From: PBB1 sp965229345
GTDB lineage: Bacteria > Pseudomonadota > Gammaproteobacteria > Burkholderiales > Burkholderiaceae_C
Assembly: GCA_965229345.1 (NCBI GenBank)
Contig: OZ245872.1
Coordinates: forward strand, 2,170,001-2,234,000
Direction: 5' to 3'
DNA length: 64,000 nucleotides
Both the position numbers and the translations under genes were made by a program. Positions 42,741 through 50,800 of the stretch are shown here, in pieces (position 1 is the stretch's first letter; each line of letters begins with the position of its first letter). The notes below the pieces were generated by a model. The model did no database searches. It had not been told where the DNA came from and was given only the letters and a program-made list of their open reading frames with translations.

Positions 42741-43787
42741 TCAGCCTTTGATCGAAGTCACCCGATCCGCCGCGCTGTAGAACGCGTCCGAATAGAACTC
42801 GTCGGCCGGCAGGCCGCAGCGCTCGGTGAAGTCGCGCTGCGCCGACTCGACCATCACGGGGGCGCCACAGGCATAGACCTGGTGGCCGGAGAGGTCGGGG
42901 AGGTCTGCCATCACCGCTTGGTGAACGAAGCCGGTCCGGCCGGTCCACGCGTCGCTGGCCGACGCCTCCGACAGCACCGGCACGTAACGCAGTGACGGCA
43001 GGTTGGACGCGGCTTCCAGTGCCCAGTCGTGCAGATACAGGTCGGCGCGTGTGCGGCATCCCCAGTACAGCGCGACGGGGCGCGTGCTGCCCTTGAATTG
43101 AATCTGCTCAATGATCGCCTTGATGGGTGCGAAGCCGGTACCCGAAGCCAGCAGCACGATGGGCTTGGGCGACTCTTCGCGCAGGAAGAAGCTGCCGAAG
43201 GGCCCTTCGAGGCGCATGATGTCCTTGGCCTTCAGGGTGCCGAACACCTGGTCGCTGAACACGCCGCCGGGCAGGTGGCGGATGTGCAGGTCGATCCACG
43301 GCTTGTCGCCCTGGGTGTGCGGCGCGTTGGCCATCGAGTAGCTGCGCCGCGCGCCGTCGCGCAGGAGCACGTCGATGTACTGGCCCGCGTGGAAACGCAG
43401 CGCCTCATTGGCAGGCAGTTGCAGCTTGACGAGCGCGACATCGGGCGCGGGCTTGTCGATGCTGATGACTCGCGCTGGCATCTTGCGCACCGGCATGTCT
43501 CCGGCACCGACGACGGTGCGCGCTTCCAGCACCAGATCGGTCTGCGGCGCGGCGCAGCAGGTGAGGGTGTAGCCGGCTTCTTCTTCCGCGATGCTCAGAG
43601 CCTGCAGCTGATGCGCACCGTGGATCACGCGGCCTTCGAGCACCTTGCATTTGCACGAGCCACAGGCGCCGTCGCGGCAGCCATAGGGCAGGCCGATGCC
43701 CTGTCGGATGGCGGCCGCGAGGATGGCCTCGTCGCGTTGAACTGAGAAACTGCGGCCGCTGGGTTGCAACGTGACGGTGATGCTCAT
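42741..43787 (-). CDS. 2Fe-2S/FAD ferredoxin-NAD(P)H reductase family protein
   Basis: 348 residues: an N-terminal plant-type ferredoxin domain (C37, C42, C45 and C77 as cluster ligands), an FAD-binding domain with R-R-S-Y-S-M-A-N-A-P near 150, and an NAD(P)-binding domain with L-L-A-S-G-T-G-F-A-P-I-K. The architecture equals that of phenol hydroxylase, methane monooxygenase and CDP-6-deoxyglucoseen reductases (AscD). The automatic AscD label is common for such proteins but no dideoxysugar genes are nearby. No oxygenase is beside it, so it is an orphan electron-transfer component whose partner is unknown. Confidence 0.85.
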   Translation of the reverse strand: MSITVTLQPSGRSFSVQRDEAILAAAIRQGIGLPYGCRDGACGSCKCKVLEGRVIHGAHQLQALSIAEEEAGYTLTCCAAPQTDLVLEARTVVGAGDMPVRKMPARVISIDKPAPDVALVKLQLPANEALRFHAGQYIDVLLRDGARRSYSMANAPHTQGDKPWIDLHIRHLPGGVFSDQVFGTLKAKDIMRLEGPFGSFFLREESPKPIVLLASGTGFAPIKAIIEQIQFKGSTRPVALYWGCRTRADLYLHDWALEAASNLPSLRYVPVLSEASASDAWTGRTGFVHQAVMADLPDLSGHQVYACGAPVMVESAQRDFTERCGLPADEFYSDAFYSAADRVTSIKG

Positions 43788-43870
43788 GGGGAAACCGGCT
43801 TCCTGTCGGGAAACGTAAACTGAGTCGCGATTTTGCCCGTCCTGTTTGCCGCCCCCTTCGGGTCACTGCC

Positions 43871-44752
43871 GTGCTGCCATCCACCTTCAAACGACCTGTG
43901 CTGCTGATCGTGGGTTGTGGCGACGTGGGCATGCGCGTGGTTCGACTGCTGAAAGGCCGTTACCGCCTGCTGGCACTGACCTCGACGCCGTCGCGCGCCG
44001 AGGCGCTGCGTGCAGCAGGCGCGGTGCCGTTGATCGGCAACCTCGATGATCCCGCCACCCTCTCGCGGCTGGCCGGGCTGGCCGATGCGGTGCTGCACCT
44101 CGCGCCGCCGCCGCTGCAGGGCACGACCGACCCGCGCACCCGGAACCTGCTGAATGCGCTGGCGCGCAAGGGGCGGGTGCATTGCCTGGTGTATGGCAGC
44201 ACCAGCGGTGTCTATGGCGATTGCGGTGGCGCGCACTTCGACGAGACGCGGGCCGTCCATGCCGGCACCGATCGCGCCAGGCGGCGGGTCGACGCCGAAT
44301 CGCGCATCCGCTGGTTCGGGCGTGCGCACGGGGTGCGTGTCTCGATACTGCGCATTCCGGGCATCTATGCGCGAGATCGTGAAGGCGGGCATCCCCGCGA
44401 ACGCCTATTGCGCGGCACGGCCGTGCTGAATGCTGAAGACGACGTCTACACCAACCACATCCACGCGGACGATCTGGCCCGCGCGTGCGTCGCTGCACTG
44501 GCGCGCGGCCTGCCGCAGCGCGTGGTCCACGCCAGCGACGACACCGATCTGACGATGGGCGATTACTTTGACCTGGCGGCGGATCTGTGCGGTCTGCCTC
44601 GTCCGCCGCGGATCTCGCGGCAAGAAGCACGGGAGCAACTGTCGCCCATGCTGCTGAGCTTCATGAGCGAATCGCGCCGGTTGGAGAACCGACGGCTCAA
44701 GCGCGAGCTGCGCCTCGCGCTGCGCTACCCGACCGTGAAAGACGGCTTGTGA
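43871..44752 (+). CDS. NAD(P)-binding epimerase-like protein (YeeZ-type)
   Basis: 293 residues. The nucleotide-binding motif V-G-C-G-D-V-G-M-R-V near 15-24 starts the Rossmann fold. V-Y-G-S-T-S-G-V-Y-G-D follows, where the usual Y-x-x-x-K catalytic pair is not evident, then R-I-P-G-I-Y-A-R-D-R and N-H-I-H-A-D-D-L-A. This is the pattern of YeeZ/NAD-dependent epimerase-like proteins of unknown substrate. The start codon is GTG at 43871. It is divergent from the reductase gene. Confidence 0.8.
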   Translation: MLPSTFKRPVLLIVGCGDVGMRVVRLLKGRYRLLALTSTPSRAEALRAAGAVPLIGNLDDPATLSRLAGLADAVLHLAPPPLQGTTDPRTRNLLNALARKGRVHCLVYGSTSGVYGDCGGAHFDETRAVHAGTDRARRRVDAESRIRWFGRAHGVRVSILRIPGIYARDREGGHPRERLLRGTAVLNAEDDVYTNHIHADDLARACVAALARGLPQRVVHASDDTDLTMGDYFDLAADLCGLPRPPRISRQEAREQLSPMLLSFMSESRRLENRRLKRELRLALRYPTVKDGL

Positions 44753-44779
44753 GCGAGCCGCCCAGGGCGGCTCGCTGCC

Positions 44780-45373
44780 TCAGCGGCGCCTGCTGAACGG
44801 TGGTTGCCCACGCCAGTAACGGAACATCAGGTAGCCCCCCAACATGCCGCCCAGGTGGGCGAAATGGGCCACACCAGACGCGCTGCCAGTGACGCCCAGC
44901 AGCAGCTCCAGCCCACCGTACAAGGCGACGAACACCTTCGCCTTCATCGGGATCGGCGGGAACAGCGGGATGATGGTGCGGTTCGGGAACATCATGCCGA
45001 ACGCCAGCAGCAATCCGAACAATCCGCCCGAGGCACCCACCGTCGGATAGGTCGATCCCAGCAGCCCGGTGACCAGCAATTGGGCACCCGCTGCCACCAG
45101 CACGCTGGCGACATAGAACTGGATGAAGCGCTTCGGTCCCCAGACGCGCTCGAGCTCCGAGCCGAACATCCACAGGCCCAGCATGTTGAAAAACAGGTGG
45201 CCGATGCTGCCGTGCAGGAACGCGTAAGTGACGATCTGCCAGGGCAGGAAGCCGTAGCCCAGGGGCCAGAGTGCCAGCAGACGGGTGAACCAAGGACCCA
45301 GAAAACTGTCGATGCAGAAAGCAGCCACGTTGATCAACAACAAGGCTTGGGTGATGGGTGGAATCGGGGGCAT
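44780..45373 (-). CDS. rhomboid family intramembrane serine protease
   Basis: 197 residues, six membrane segments. The catalytic serine is S115 in V-G-A-S-G-G-L-F-G and the catalytic histidine H173 in F-A-H-L-G-G-M-L-G-G. The conserved H-x-x-x-N (H-L-F-F-N) lies near 59-63. It cleaves membrane-embedded substrates; the natural substrate is unknown. The ATG at 45373 (M-P-P-I-P-P-I-T-Q-A-L) fits the family. The longer frame to 45739 reads through the tRNA and was rejected. Confidence 0.93.
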   Translation of the reverse strand: MPPIPPITQALLLINVAAFCIDSFLGPWFTRLLALWPLGYGFLPWQIVTYAFLHGSIGHLFFNMLGLWMFGSELERVWGPKRFIQFYVASVLVAAGAQLLVTGLLGSTYPTVGASGGLFGLLLAFGMMFPNRTIIPLFPPIPMKAKVFVALYGGLELLLGVTGSASGVAHFAHLGGMLGGYLMFRYWRGQPPFSRRR

Positions 45374-45516
45374 GCGCGGAATCCGTGGCTTCGAGGGGCG
45401 GCACTCTGTCGAGGGCAGAGCGTAACCGCAGTTGATTGAGCGCCGCTGAAGGCCGGCGTGTTGCGCGGTCTCGGCCATCGGGCAAAGGCCTGTGGAATAA
45501 TTGAGGCTTGCGTTGG

Positions 45517-45601
45517 GCCTCTGTGGCGGAATTGGTAGACGCGCCGGACTCAAAATCCGGTTCTTCACGGAGTGTCGGTTCGATTCCGACCGGAGGCACC
45601 A
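45517..45601 (+). tRNA. tRNA-Leu (anticodon CAA)
   Basis: An 85-base class II tRNA. The seven-pair acceptor stem is GCCTCTG with CGGAGGC (one U-G pair). The D-arm contains TTGGTAGAC, and the anticodon stem CCGGA / TCCGG holds loop CTCAAAA, so the anticodon is CAA (reads UUG). The T-loop is GGTTCGATTCC. The 3' CCA is encoded at 45599-45601. A TATAAT-like AATAAT at 45496-45501 may be its -10. Confidence 0.97.
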
Positions 45602-45681
45602 TCCGAATGTTTGTGTTTGCCGATGCGGTGCAATGCCGCAGGTAGCGTGGCAGACCGATCGAACCACCGTTTCGAGTTTGC

Positions 45682-46599
45682 ATGGCCAAGAAGCAGCCGA
45701 TCTACTCCTCGATTGAAGACCTGATCGGCAACACGCCACTGGTGCGGTTGAAACACCTGCCCGGTGGCGAGGTCGATCGTCGCGGCAATGTGATTCTGGG
45801 CAAGCTTGAGGGGAACAACCCCGCTGGCTCGGTCAAGGACCGGGCGGCCATCAGCATGATCCGCCGCGCCGAAGAGCGCGGGCAGATCAAGCCCGGCGAC
45901 ACGCTGATCGAGGCCACCTCGGGCAACACAGGCATCGCCTTGGCCATGGCCGCGGCCATTCGTGGCTACAAGATGCTGTTGATCATGCCCGAGGATCTGT
46001 CGATCGAGCGTGCACAGACCATGCGTGCCTTCGGCGCTGAACTGATGCTGACGCCGCGCTCCGGCGGCATGGAGCATGCGCGCGACCTGGCCGATCAGCT
46101 GCAACGCGACGGCAAGGGCGTGGTGCTCGACCAGTTCGCCAATGCAGACAACCCGCGCGTGCATTACGAAACCACCGGGCCTGAGATCTGGCGCGATACC
46201 GCAGGTCAGGTCACGCACTTCGTCAGCGCGATGGGCACCACCGGCACGATCACCGGCGTCTCCCGCTTCCTGAAAGAGGTCAACCCCGAGGTGCGGATCA
46301 TCGGTGCACAGCCCAGCGAGGGATCGCGCATCCCGGGCATCCGCAAGTGGCCTGAAGCCTATCTGCCCAAGATCTACGACCCCACGCACATCGACGAAAC
46401 CCGATCCGTCAGCCAGGCCGATGCCGAGGAGATGGCACGGCGGTTGGCGCGCGAAGAAGGAATCTTTGCCGGCATCTCTGCGGCAGGCGCCTGCTGGGTG
46501 GCGCTGGAACTGGCGAAGACGGTCGAGAACGCGACCATCGTGTTCATCGTCTGCGACCGCGGCGATCGCTACCTCTCGACCGGTGTGTTCCCGGTCTGA
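45682..46599 (+). CDS. cysM: cysteine synthase B (O-acetylserine sulfhydrylase)
   Basis: 305 residues, a fold-type II PLP enzyme making cysteine from O-acetylserine (CysM also accepts thiosulfate). Schiff-base lysine K52 in P-A-G-S-V-K-D-R-A, substrate loop E-A-T-S-G-N-T-G-I-A near 77-86, and phosphate-binding G-T-T-G-T-I-T-G. The motif E-G-S-R-I-P-G-I-R and the length favour CysM over CysK. A TusA-like sulfur carrier gene follows 37 bases downstream, making a sulfur-handling pair. Confidence 0.94.
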   Translation: MAKKQPIYSSIEDLIGNTPLVRLKHLPGGEVDRRGNVILGKLEGNNPAGSVKDRAAISMIRRAEERGQIKPGDTLIEATSGNTGIALAMAAAIRGYKMLLIMPEDLSIERAQTMRAFGAELMLTPRSGGMEHARDLADQLQRDGKGVVLDQFANADNPRVHYETTGPEIWRDTAGQVTHFVSAMGTTGTITGVSRFLKEVNPEVRIIGAQPSEGSRIPGIRKWPEAYLPKIYDPTHIDETRSVSQADAEEMARRLAREEGIFAGISAAGACWVALELAKTVENATIVFIVCDRGDRYLSTGVFPV

Positions 46600-46636
46600 A
46601 ACCTAGAATCGTTGCAGCACCGCCGAGCACCCGCCC

Positions 46637-46867
46637 ATGATCCTGATCCACAAAGAACTCGACACCCGCGGATTGAACTGCCCGCTGCCCATCCTGAAGG
46701 CCAAGAAGGCCCTGGCAGACATGGCCAGCGGTGATGTGCTGAGGGTGGTCTCGACCGATCCGGGCTCGCTGCGCGACTTTCAGGCCTTTGCCAAGCAGAC
46801 GGGCAATGAACTGGTCGAGCAGTCCACCGTTGCCGACGACTTCATCCACCTGCTGCGCCGACGCTGA
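46637..46867 (+). CDS. TusA-family sulfur carrier protein
   Basis: 76 residues. The signature L-D-T-R-G-L-N-C-P-L-P-I-L-K carries the persulfide cysteine C15. TusA-like proteins pass sulfur for tRNA thiolation, molybdenum cofactor or sulfur oxidation. Without tusBCDE nearby the pathway is open. Its position after cysM suggests general sulfur trafficking. Confidence 0.92.
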   Translation: MILIHKELDTRGLNCPLPILKAKKALADMASGDVLRVVSTDPGSLRDFQAFAKQTGNELVEQSTVADDFIHLLRRR

Positions 46868-46881
46868 GTCGGCGCAGGCGC

Positions 46882-47748
46882 TCAGAGGTCGAGCGTCTTG
46901 AGATAGCTGCGGAAACCCGGGCCGAGCTTGGGGTGCATCAGCGCCAATTCGACATTGGCCTCCAGGAAGCCTTCCTTGCTGCCGCAGTCGTAACGCCGGC
47001 CTTCGTAGCGCAACGCGAACACCTTTTCGCGACGCATCAGCGCAGCGATGCCATCGGTGAGCTGGATCTCGCCGCCCACGCCACGCGGCTGCGCGGCAAT
47101 TTCCTTGAAGATGCCCGGCGTCAGGATGTAGCGGCCAGCCACACCCAGGCGTGAAGGCGCATCTTCGGGTGCCGGCTTCTCGACGATGTGGGTCATGTCC
47201 ATCATCCGATCGTTCACCGGCGTGCCGGCCACGATGCCGTAGCGGCGCGTCTGTTCATCGGGCACTTCCTGCACGGCGATGATGGAGGCCTGCCAGTCGG
47301 CAAAGCGATCCACCATTTGTTTCAACACCGGCGGATTGCCGACCATCAGGTCATCGGCCAGCAGCACCGCGAAAGGTTCGTTGACCACCACGCATTGCGC
47401 GCACAGCACGGCATGCCCCAGGCCCAGGGCCTTCGGCTGACGGATGTAGATGCACTCCATGTCGTCGGGCTTGATGCTGTGGACCAGGTCCAGCAACTCC
47501 TGCTTGCCGGCGGCTTCGAGTTCGGCTTCCAGCTCGTAGGCGGTGTCGAAGTGGTCTGGAATGGCGCGCTTGTTGCGGCCGTTGACGAAGATCATCTGGC
47601 GGATGCCCGCGGCGTAAGCCTCCTCGACCGCGTACTGGATCAGCGGCTTGTCGACCACAGGCAGCATTTCCTTGGGCTGCGCCTTGGTCGCAGGCAGGAA
47701 ACGGGTGCCGAGACCGGCCACGGGGAATATCGCTTTATTGATCTTCAT
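46882..47748 (-). CDS. galU: UTP-glucose-1-phosphate uridylyltransferase
   Basis: 288 residues. It makes UDP-glucose for LPS, exopolysaccharide and trehalose/cellulose-type products. Nucleotidyltransferase signature G-L-G-T-R-F-L-P-A-T-K-A near 11-22, then P-K-E-M-L-P-V-V-D-K-P and L-A-D-D-L-M. ATG 47748 was chosen because GGAG sits seven bases upstream; a GTG two codons earlier lacks spacing. It is on the same strand as valS, 114 bases downstream of it. Confidence 0.96.
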   Translation of the reverse strand: MKINKAIFPVAGLGTRFLPATKAQPKEMLPVVDKPLIQYAVEEAYAAGIRQMIFVNGRNKRAIPDHFDTAYELEAELEAAGKQELLDLVHSIKPDDMECIYIRQPKALGLGHAVLCAQCVVVNEPFAVLLADDLMVGNPPVLKQMVDRFADWQASIIAVQEVPDEQTRRYGIVAGTPVNDRMMDMTHIVEKPAPEDAPSRLGVAGRYILTPGIFKEIAAQPRGVGGEIQLTDGIAALMRREKVFALRYEGRRYDCGSKEGFLEANVELALMHPKLGPGFRSYLKTLDL

Positions 47749-47797
47749 CGTCACACTCCAGGCGGTGGGTTCATGGTTTCAAACCATTCTCACACGC

Positions 47798-47834
47798 AAA
47801 AAAGACGCCCGTACGTCGCCGAGAGGCTCGGTAC
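47798..47834 (-). terminator. possible terminator of valS
   Basis: On the minus strand a CCGAG / CTCGG hairpin (47819-47831) and a GACG / CGTC hairpin (47804-47817) are followed by six T residues. It lies in the gap between valS and galU. The stems are short. Confidence 0.45.
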
Positions 47835-47862
47835 AGGGCCCGGAGCGGCGCGATGTCACGCC

Positions 47863-50709
47863 TCAAGCCGTGGCAGACAACCGCTGTGCCTGAGCCTGCA
47901 GCCGTTCGCGGGTGGCGGTGTATTCGGCAATGCGTGCCTGCTCTTGAGCAACCACCGCAGCGGGCGCGCGCGCGACGAAGCCCTCGTTGGCCAGCTTGGC
48001 GCTGGCCTTGGTGATCTCACCGTCGAGCCGCGTGATCTCCTTGCGCAGCCGCTCCGTCTCGGCGGCCACATCGATCTCGACGTGCAGGGCCAGCCGGGTG
48101 CCTGCAAATTCGACCACGGGGGCATTCAACGTGGCCTGCGCGTAGGCCGCTTCGTCGGTGTGCAAGTGCACCTCGGATACCTTGGCCAAGGCCTTCAGCA
48201 GCGGCGATGCCGCCTTCACGAAGTCGGCATCGCCCAAGGCCAGCAGCGGCACCCGTTTGTCGGGCGACAGGCTCATCTCGCTGCGCAAGCGCCGGCAGGC
48301 GCCGACCATGCCCTTGAGCTGCGTGACCCAGGCGTCGGCGCCGGCATCGATGCGCTCGAGCTGCGCCTTCGGGTAAGGCGCTGTGACCAGGCTGTCGGCG
48401 GAGCCTGCGGCCTTGCGACCGGCGACCACGGCCACGCGCTCCCACAGCTCGGCGGTGATGAATGGCGTGATCGGGTGCAGCAGACGCAACACCGTCTCCA
48501 GCACGCGGATCAGCGTGCGGCGCGTGGCCCGCTGGGCCGATTCATCGCCGGTCTGGATCTGCACCTTGGCGATCTCCAGGTACCAGTCGCAGTACTCGTC
48601 CCACACGAACGAATAGATCGCGTTGGCGACGTTGTCGAGTCGGTAGTCGGCAAAGCCTTGTTCGACCGCGGCTTCGACGCGCTGCAGCTCGCTGGTGATC
48701 CAGCGGTCGGCCTGCGAGAAGCTCAGGTAACCGTGTGCTGATCCGCCGGGGGCGCATTGCGCCTTCGTGTGCTCGGCCAGGCCGCAATCCTGGCCTTCGC
48801 AGTTCATCAGCACGAAGCGCGTGGCGTTCCAGAGCTTGTTGCAGAAATTGCGGTAGCCCTCGCAGCGCTTCGAATCGAAGTTGATGCTGCGCCCGAGGCT
48901 CGCCAGCGACGCGAAGGTGAAGCGCAGCGCATCGGCGCCGAAGGCCGGGATGCCGTCGGGGAATTCCTTCTCGGTGTCCTTGCGCACTCGCGGCGCAGTT
49001 TCGGGCTTGCGCAGGCCGACGGTGCGCTTGTCGAGCAGCGGCGCCAGCGAAATGCCGTCGATCAAATCCACCGGGTCGAGCACATTGCCCTCGGACTTGC
49101 TCATCTTCTTGCCCTGCGCATCGCGCACCAGGCCGTGGATGTACACATGGTGGAAGGGCACTTTGCCGGTGAAGTGCGTCGTCATCATGATCATCCGGGC
49201 GACCCAGAAGAAGATGATGTCGTAGCCGGTGACCAGCACGCTCGACGGCAAAAACAGATCGAGTTCCTTCGTCTTCTCGGGCCAGCCCAGCGACGAGAAC
49301 GGCACCATCGCCGACGAGTACCAGGTGTCGAGCACGTCTTCGTCGCGAACCAGCTCGCCGGTGTATCCCGCAGCGGTGGCCTTGGCGCGGGCTTCTTCCT
49401 CGTTCGTCGCGACGAACAACTCGCCATTCGTGCCGTACCAGGCCGGAATCTGATGGCCCCACCACAGCTGGCGTGAGATGCACCAGTCGGTGATGTTCTT
49501 CATCCACTGGTCGTAGGTGTTGACCCAGTTCTCGGGCACGAACGTGACTTCGCCCGAAGCGACCGCGTCGATCGCCTTCTGCGCGATGCTTTTCCCGTCG
49601 GGTCCGTTCTTCGTCATCGCGACGAACCACTGGTCGGTGAGCATCGGCTCGATGACCTGTCCGGTGCGCGCGCAGCGCGGCACCATCAGCTTGTGCTTCT
49701 TGACCTCGACCAGGAAGCCTTGTGCTTCCAGATCGGCCACGACGCGCTTGCGGGCGACGAAACGGTCGAGGCCTTGATAGGCCGCGGGTGCGTTCTCGTT
49801 GATCGCCGCATCCAGTGTCAGCACGCCGATGATCGGCAGGCCGTGGCGCTGACCGACCGCGTAGTCGTTCACGTCATGCGCTGGTGTCACCTTGACGACG
49901 CCGGTGCCGAAGGCGCGATCGACGTAGTCGTCGGCGATCACGGGGACAGTGCGCCCGCACAGCGGCAGCGTGACGCGTCGGCCGACGAAGGCCGCATACC
50001 GCTCGTCCTCCGGATGCACCATCACCGCGACGTCGCCCAGCATCGTCTCCGGCCGCGTGGTGGCCACCACCAGGTCGCCCGAGCCATCCTCAAGCGGATA
50101 GCGGATCAACCACAGCGAGCCGTCTTCCTCTTCGCTCTCGACTTCCAGGTCCGACACCGCCGATTTCAGCACCGGATCCCAGTTGACCAGCCGCTTGCCG
50201 CGGTAGATCAGGCCTTGCTCGTAGAGCTGAACAAACGTCGAGGTGACGACGGTGGACAGCTTGTCGTCCATCGTGAAGTATTCGTGCGGCCAGCTGACGC
50301 TGTCGCCCATGCGACGCATCTGACGGGTGATGGTCGAGCCCGACTGCTGCTTCCAGTCCCAAACGCGGGCCACGAAATTGGCGCGGCCCAGGTCGTGGCG
50401 GTTCAGGCCTTGCTCCTGCAACTGACGCTCGACGACGATCTGCGTGGCGATGCCGGCGTGGTCGGTGCCTGGCACCCACAGCGTGTTGAAGCCGCGCATC
50501 CGGTGGTAGCGCGTCAGCGAGTCCATGATGGTCTGGTTGAACGCATGACCCATGTGCAGCGTGCCAGTGACGTTGGGCGGTGGCAGCTGGATCGAGAACG
50601 AAGGCTTGGCGGCGTCGAGCGTGGGCTCGTAGACACCGCTTTGCTCCCACAGCGGGCCCCAATGGGCCTCGATGGCGGCGGGTTCGAAGGACTTGGCCAG
50701 TTCGGTCAT
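47863..50709 (-). CDS. valS: valyl-tRNA synthetase
   Basis: 948 residues, a class I synthetase. The HIGH-type motif is H-M-G-H at 52-55 after P-P-P-N-V-T-G-T-L. The editing CP1 domain lies in the middle and K-M-S-K-S is at 535-539. The C-terminal anticodon-binding domain ends in the ValRS-specific coiled coil (about 880-945, E-T-E-R-L-R-K-E-I-T-R-L). ATG 50709 gives the family start M-T-E-L-A-K-S; a sixteen-residue upstream extension is Cys-rich and not conserved. It is divergent from uvrD, 91 bases apart. Confidence 0.97.
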   Translation of the reverse strand: MTELAKSFEPAAIEAHWGPLWEQSGVYEPTLDAAKPSFSIQLPPPNVTGTLHMGHAFNQTIMDSLTRYHRMRGFNTLWVPGTDHAGIATQIVVERQLQEQGLNRHDLGRANFVARVWDWKQQSGSTITRQMRRMGDSVSWPHEYFTMDDKLSTVVTSTFVQLYEQGLIYRGKRLVNWDPVLKSAVSDLEVESEEEDGSLWLIRYPLEDGSGDLVVATTRPETMLGDVAVMVHPEDERYAAFVGRRVTLPLCGRTVPVIADDYVDRAFGTGVVKVTPAHDVNDYAVGQRHGLPIIGVLTLDAAINENAPAAYQGLDRFVARKRVVADLEAQGFLVEVKKHKLMVPRCARTGQVIEPMLTDQWFVAMTKNGPDGKSIAQKAIDAVASGEVTFVPENWVNTYDQWMKNITDWCISRQLWWGHQIPAWYGTNGELFVATNEEEARAKATAAGYTGELVRDEDVLDTWYSSAMVPFSSLGWPEKTKELDLFLPSSVLVTGYDIIFFWVARMIMMTTHFTGKVPFHHVYIHGLVRDAQGKKMSKSEGNVLDPVDLIDGISLAPLLDKRTVGLRKPETAPRVRKDTEKEFPDGIPAFGADALRFTFASLASLGRSINFDSKRCEGYRNFCNKLWNATRFVLMNCEGQDCGLAEHTKAQCAPGGSAHGYLSFSQADRWITSELQRVEAAVEQGFADYRLDNVANAIYSFVWDEYCDWYLEIAKVQIQTGDESAQRATRRTLIRVLETVLRLLHPITPFITAELWERVAVVAGRKAAGSADSLVTAPYPKAQLERIDAGADAWVTQLKGMVGACRRLRSEMSLSPDKRVPLLALGDADFVKAASPLLKALAKVSEVHLHTDEAAYAQATLNAPVVEFAGTRLALHVEIDVAAETERLRKEITRLDGEITKASAKLANEGFVARAPAAVVAQEQARIAEYTATRERLQAQAQRLSATA

Positions 50710-50800
50710 GGGGACACCGGGTTGGGCGCAGCAGAAAAGTGCGCCGCAGAGCAGCAAAAGGGAGGCCGAATTGTAGGAGGGCGGCTTCTAGAATCATTCG

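Noticed and set aside
45374..45739. Upstream extension of the rhomboid protease frame through the tRNA region.
   Set aside because: It would translate across tRNA-Leu antisense. The family N-terminus starts at the ATG at 45373.
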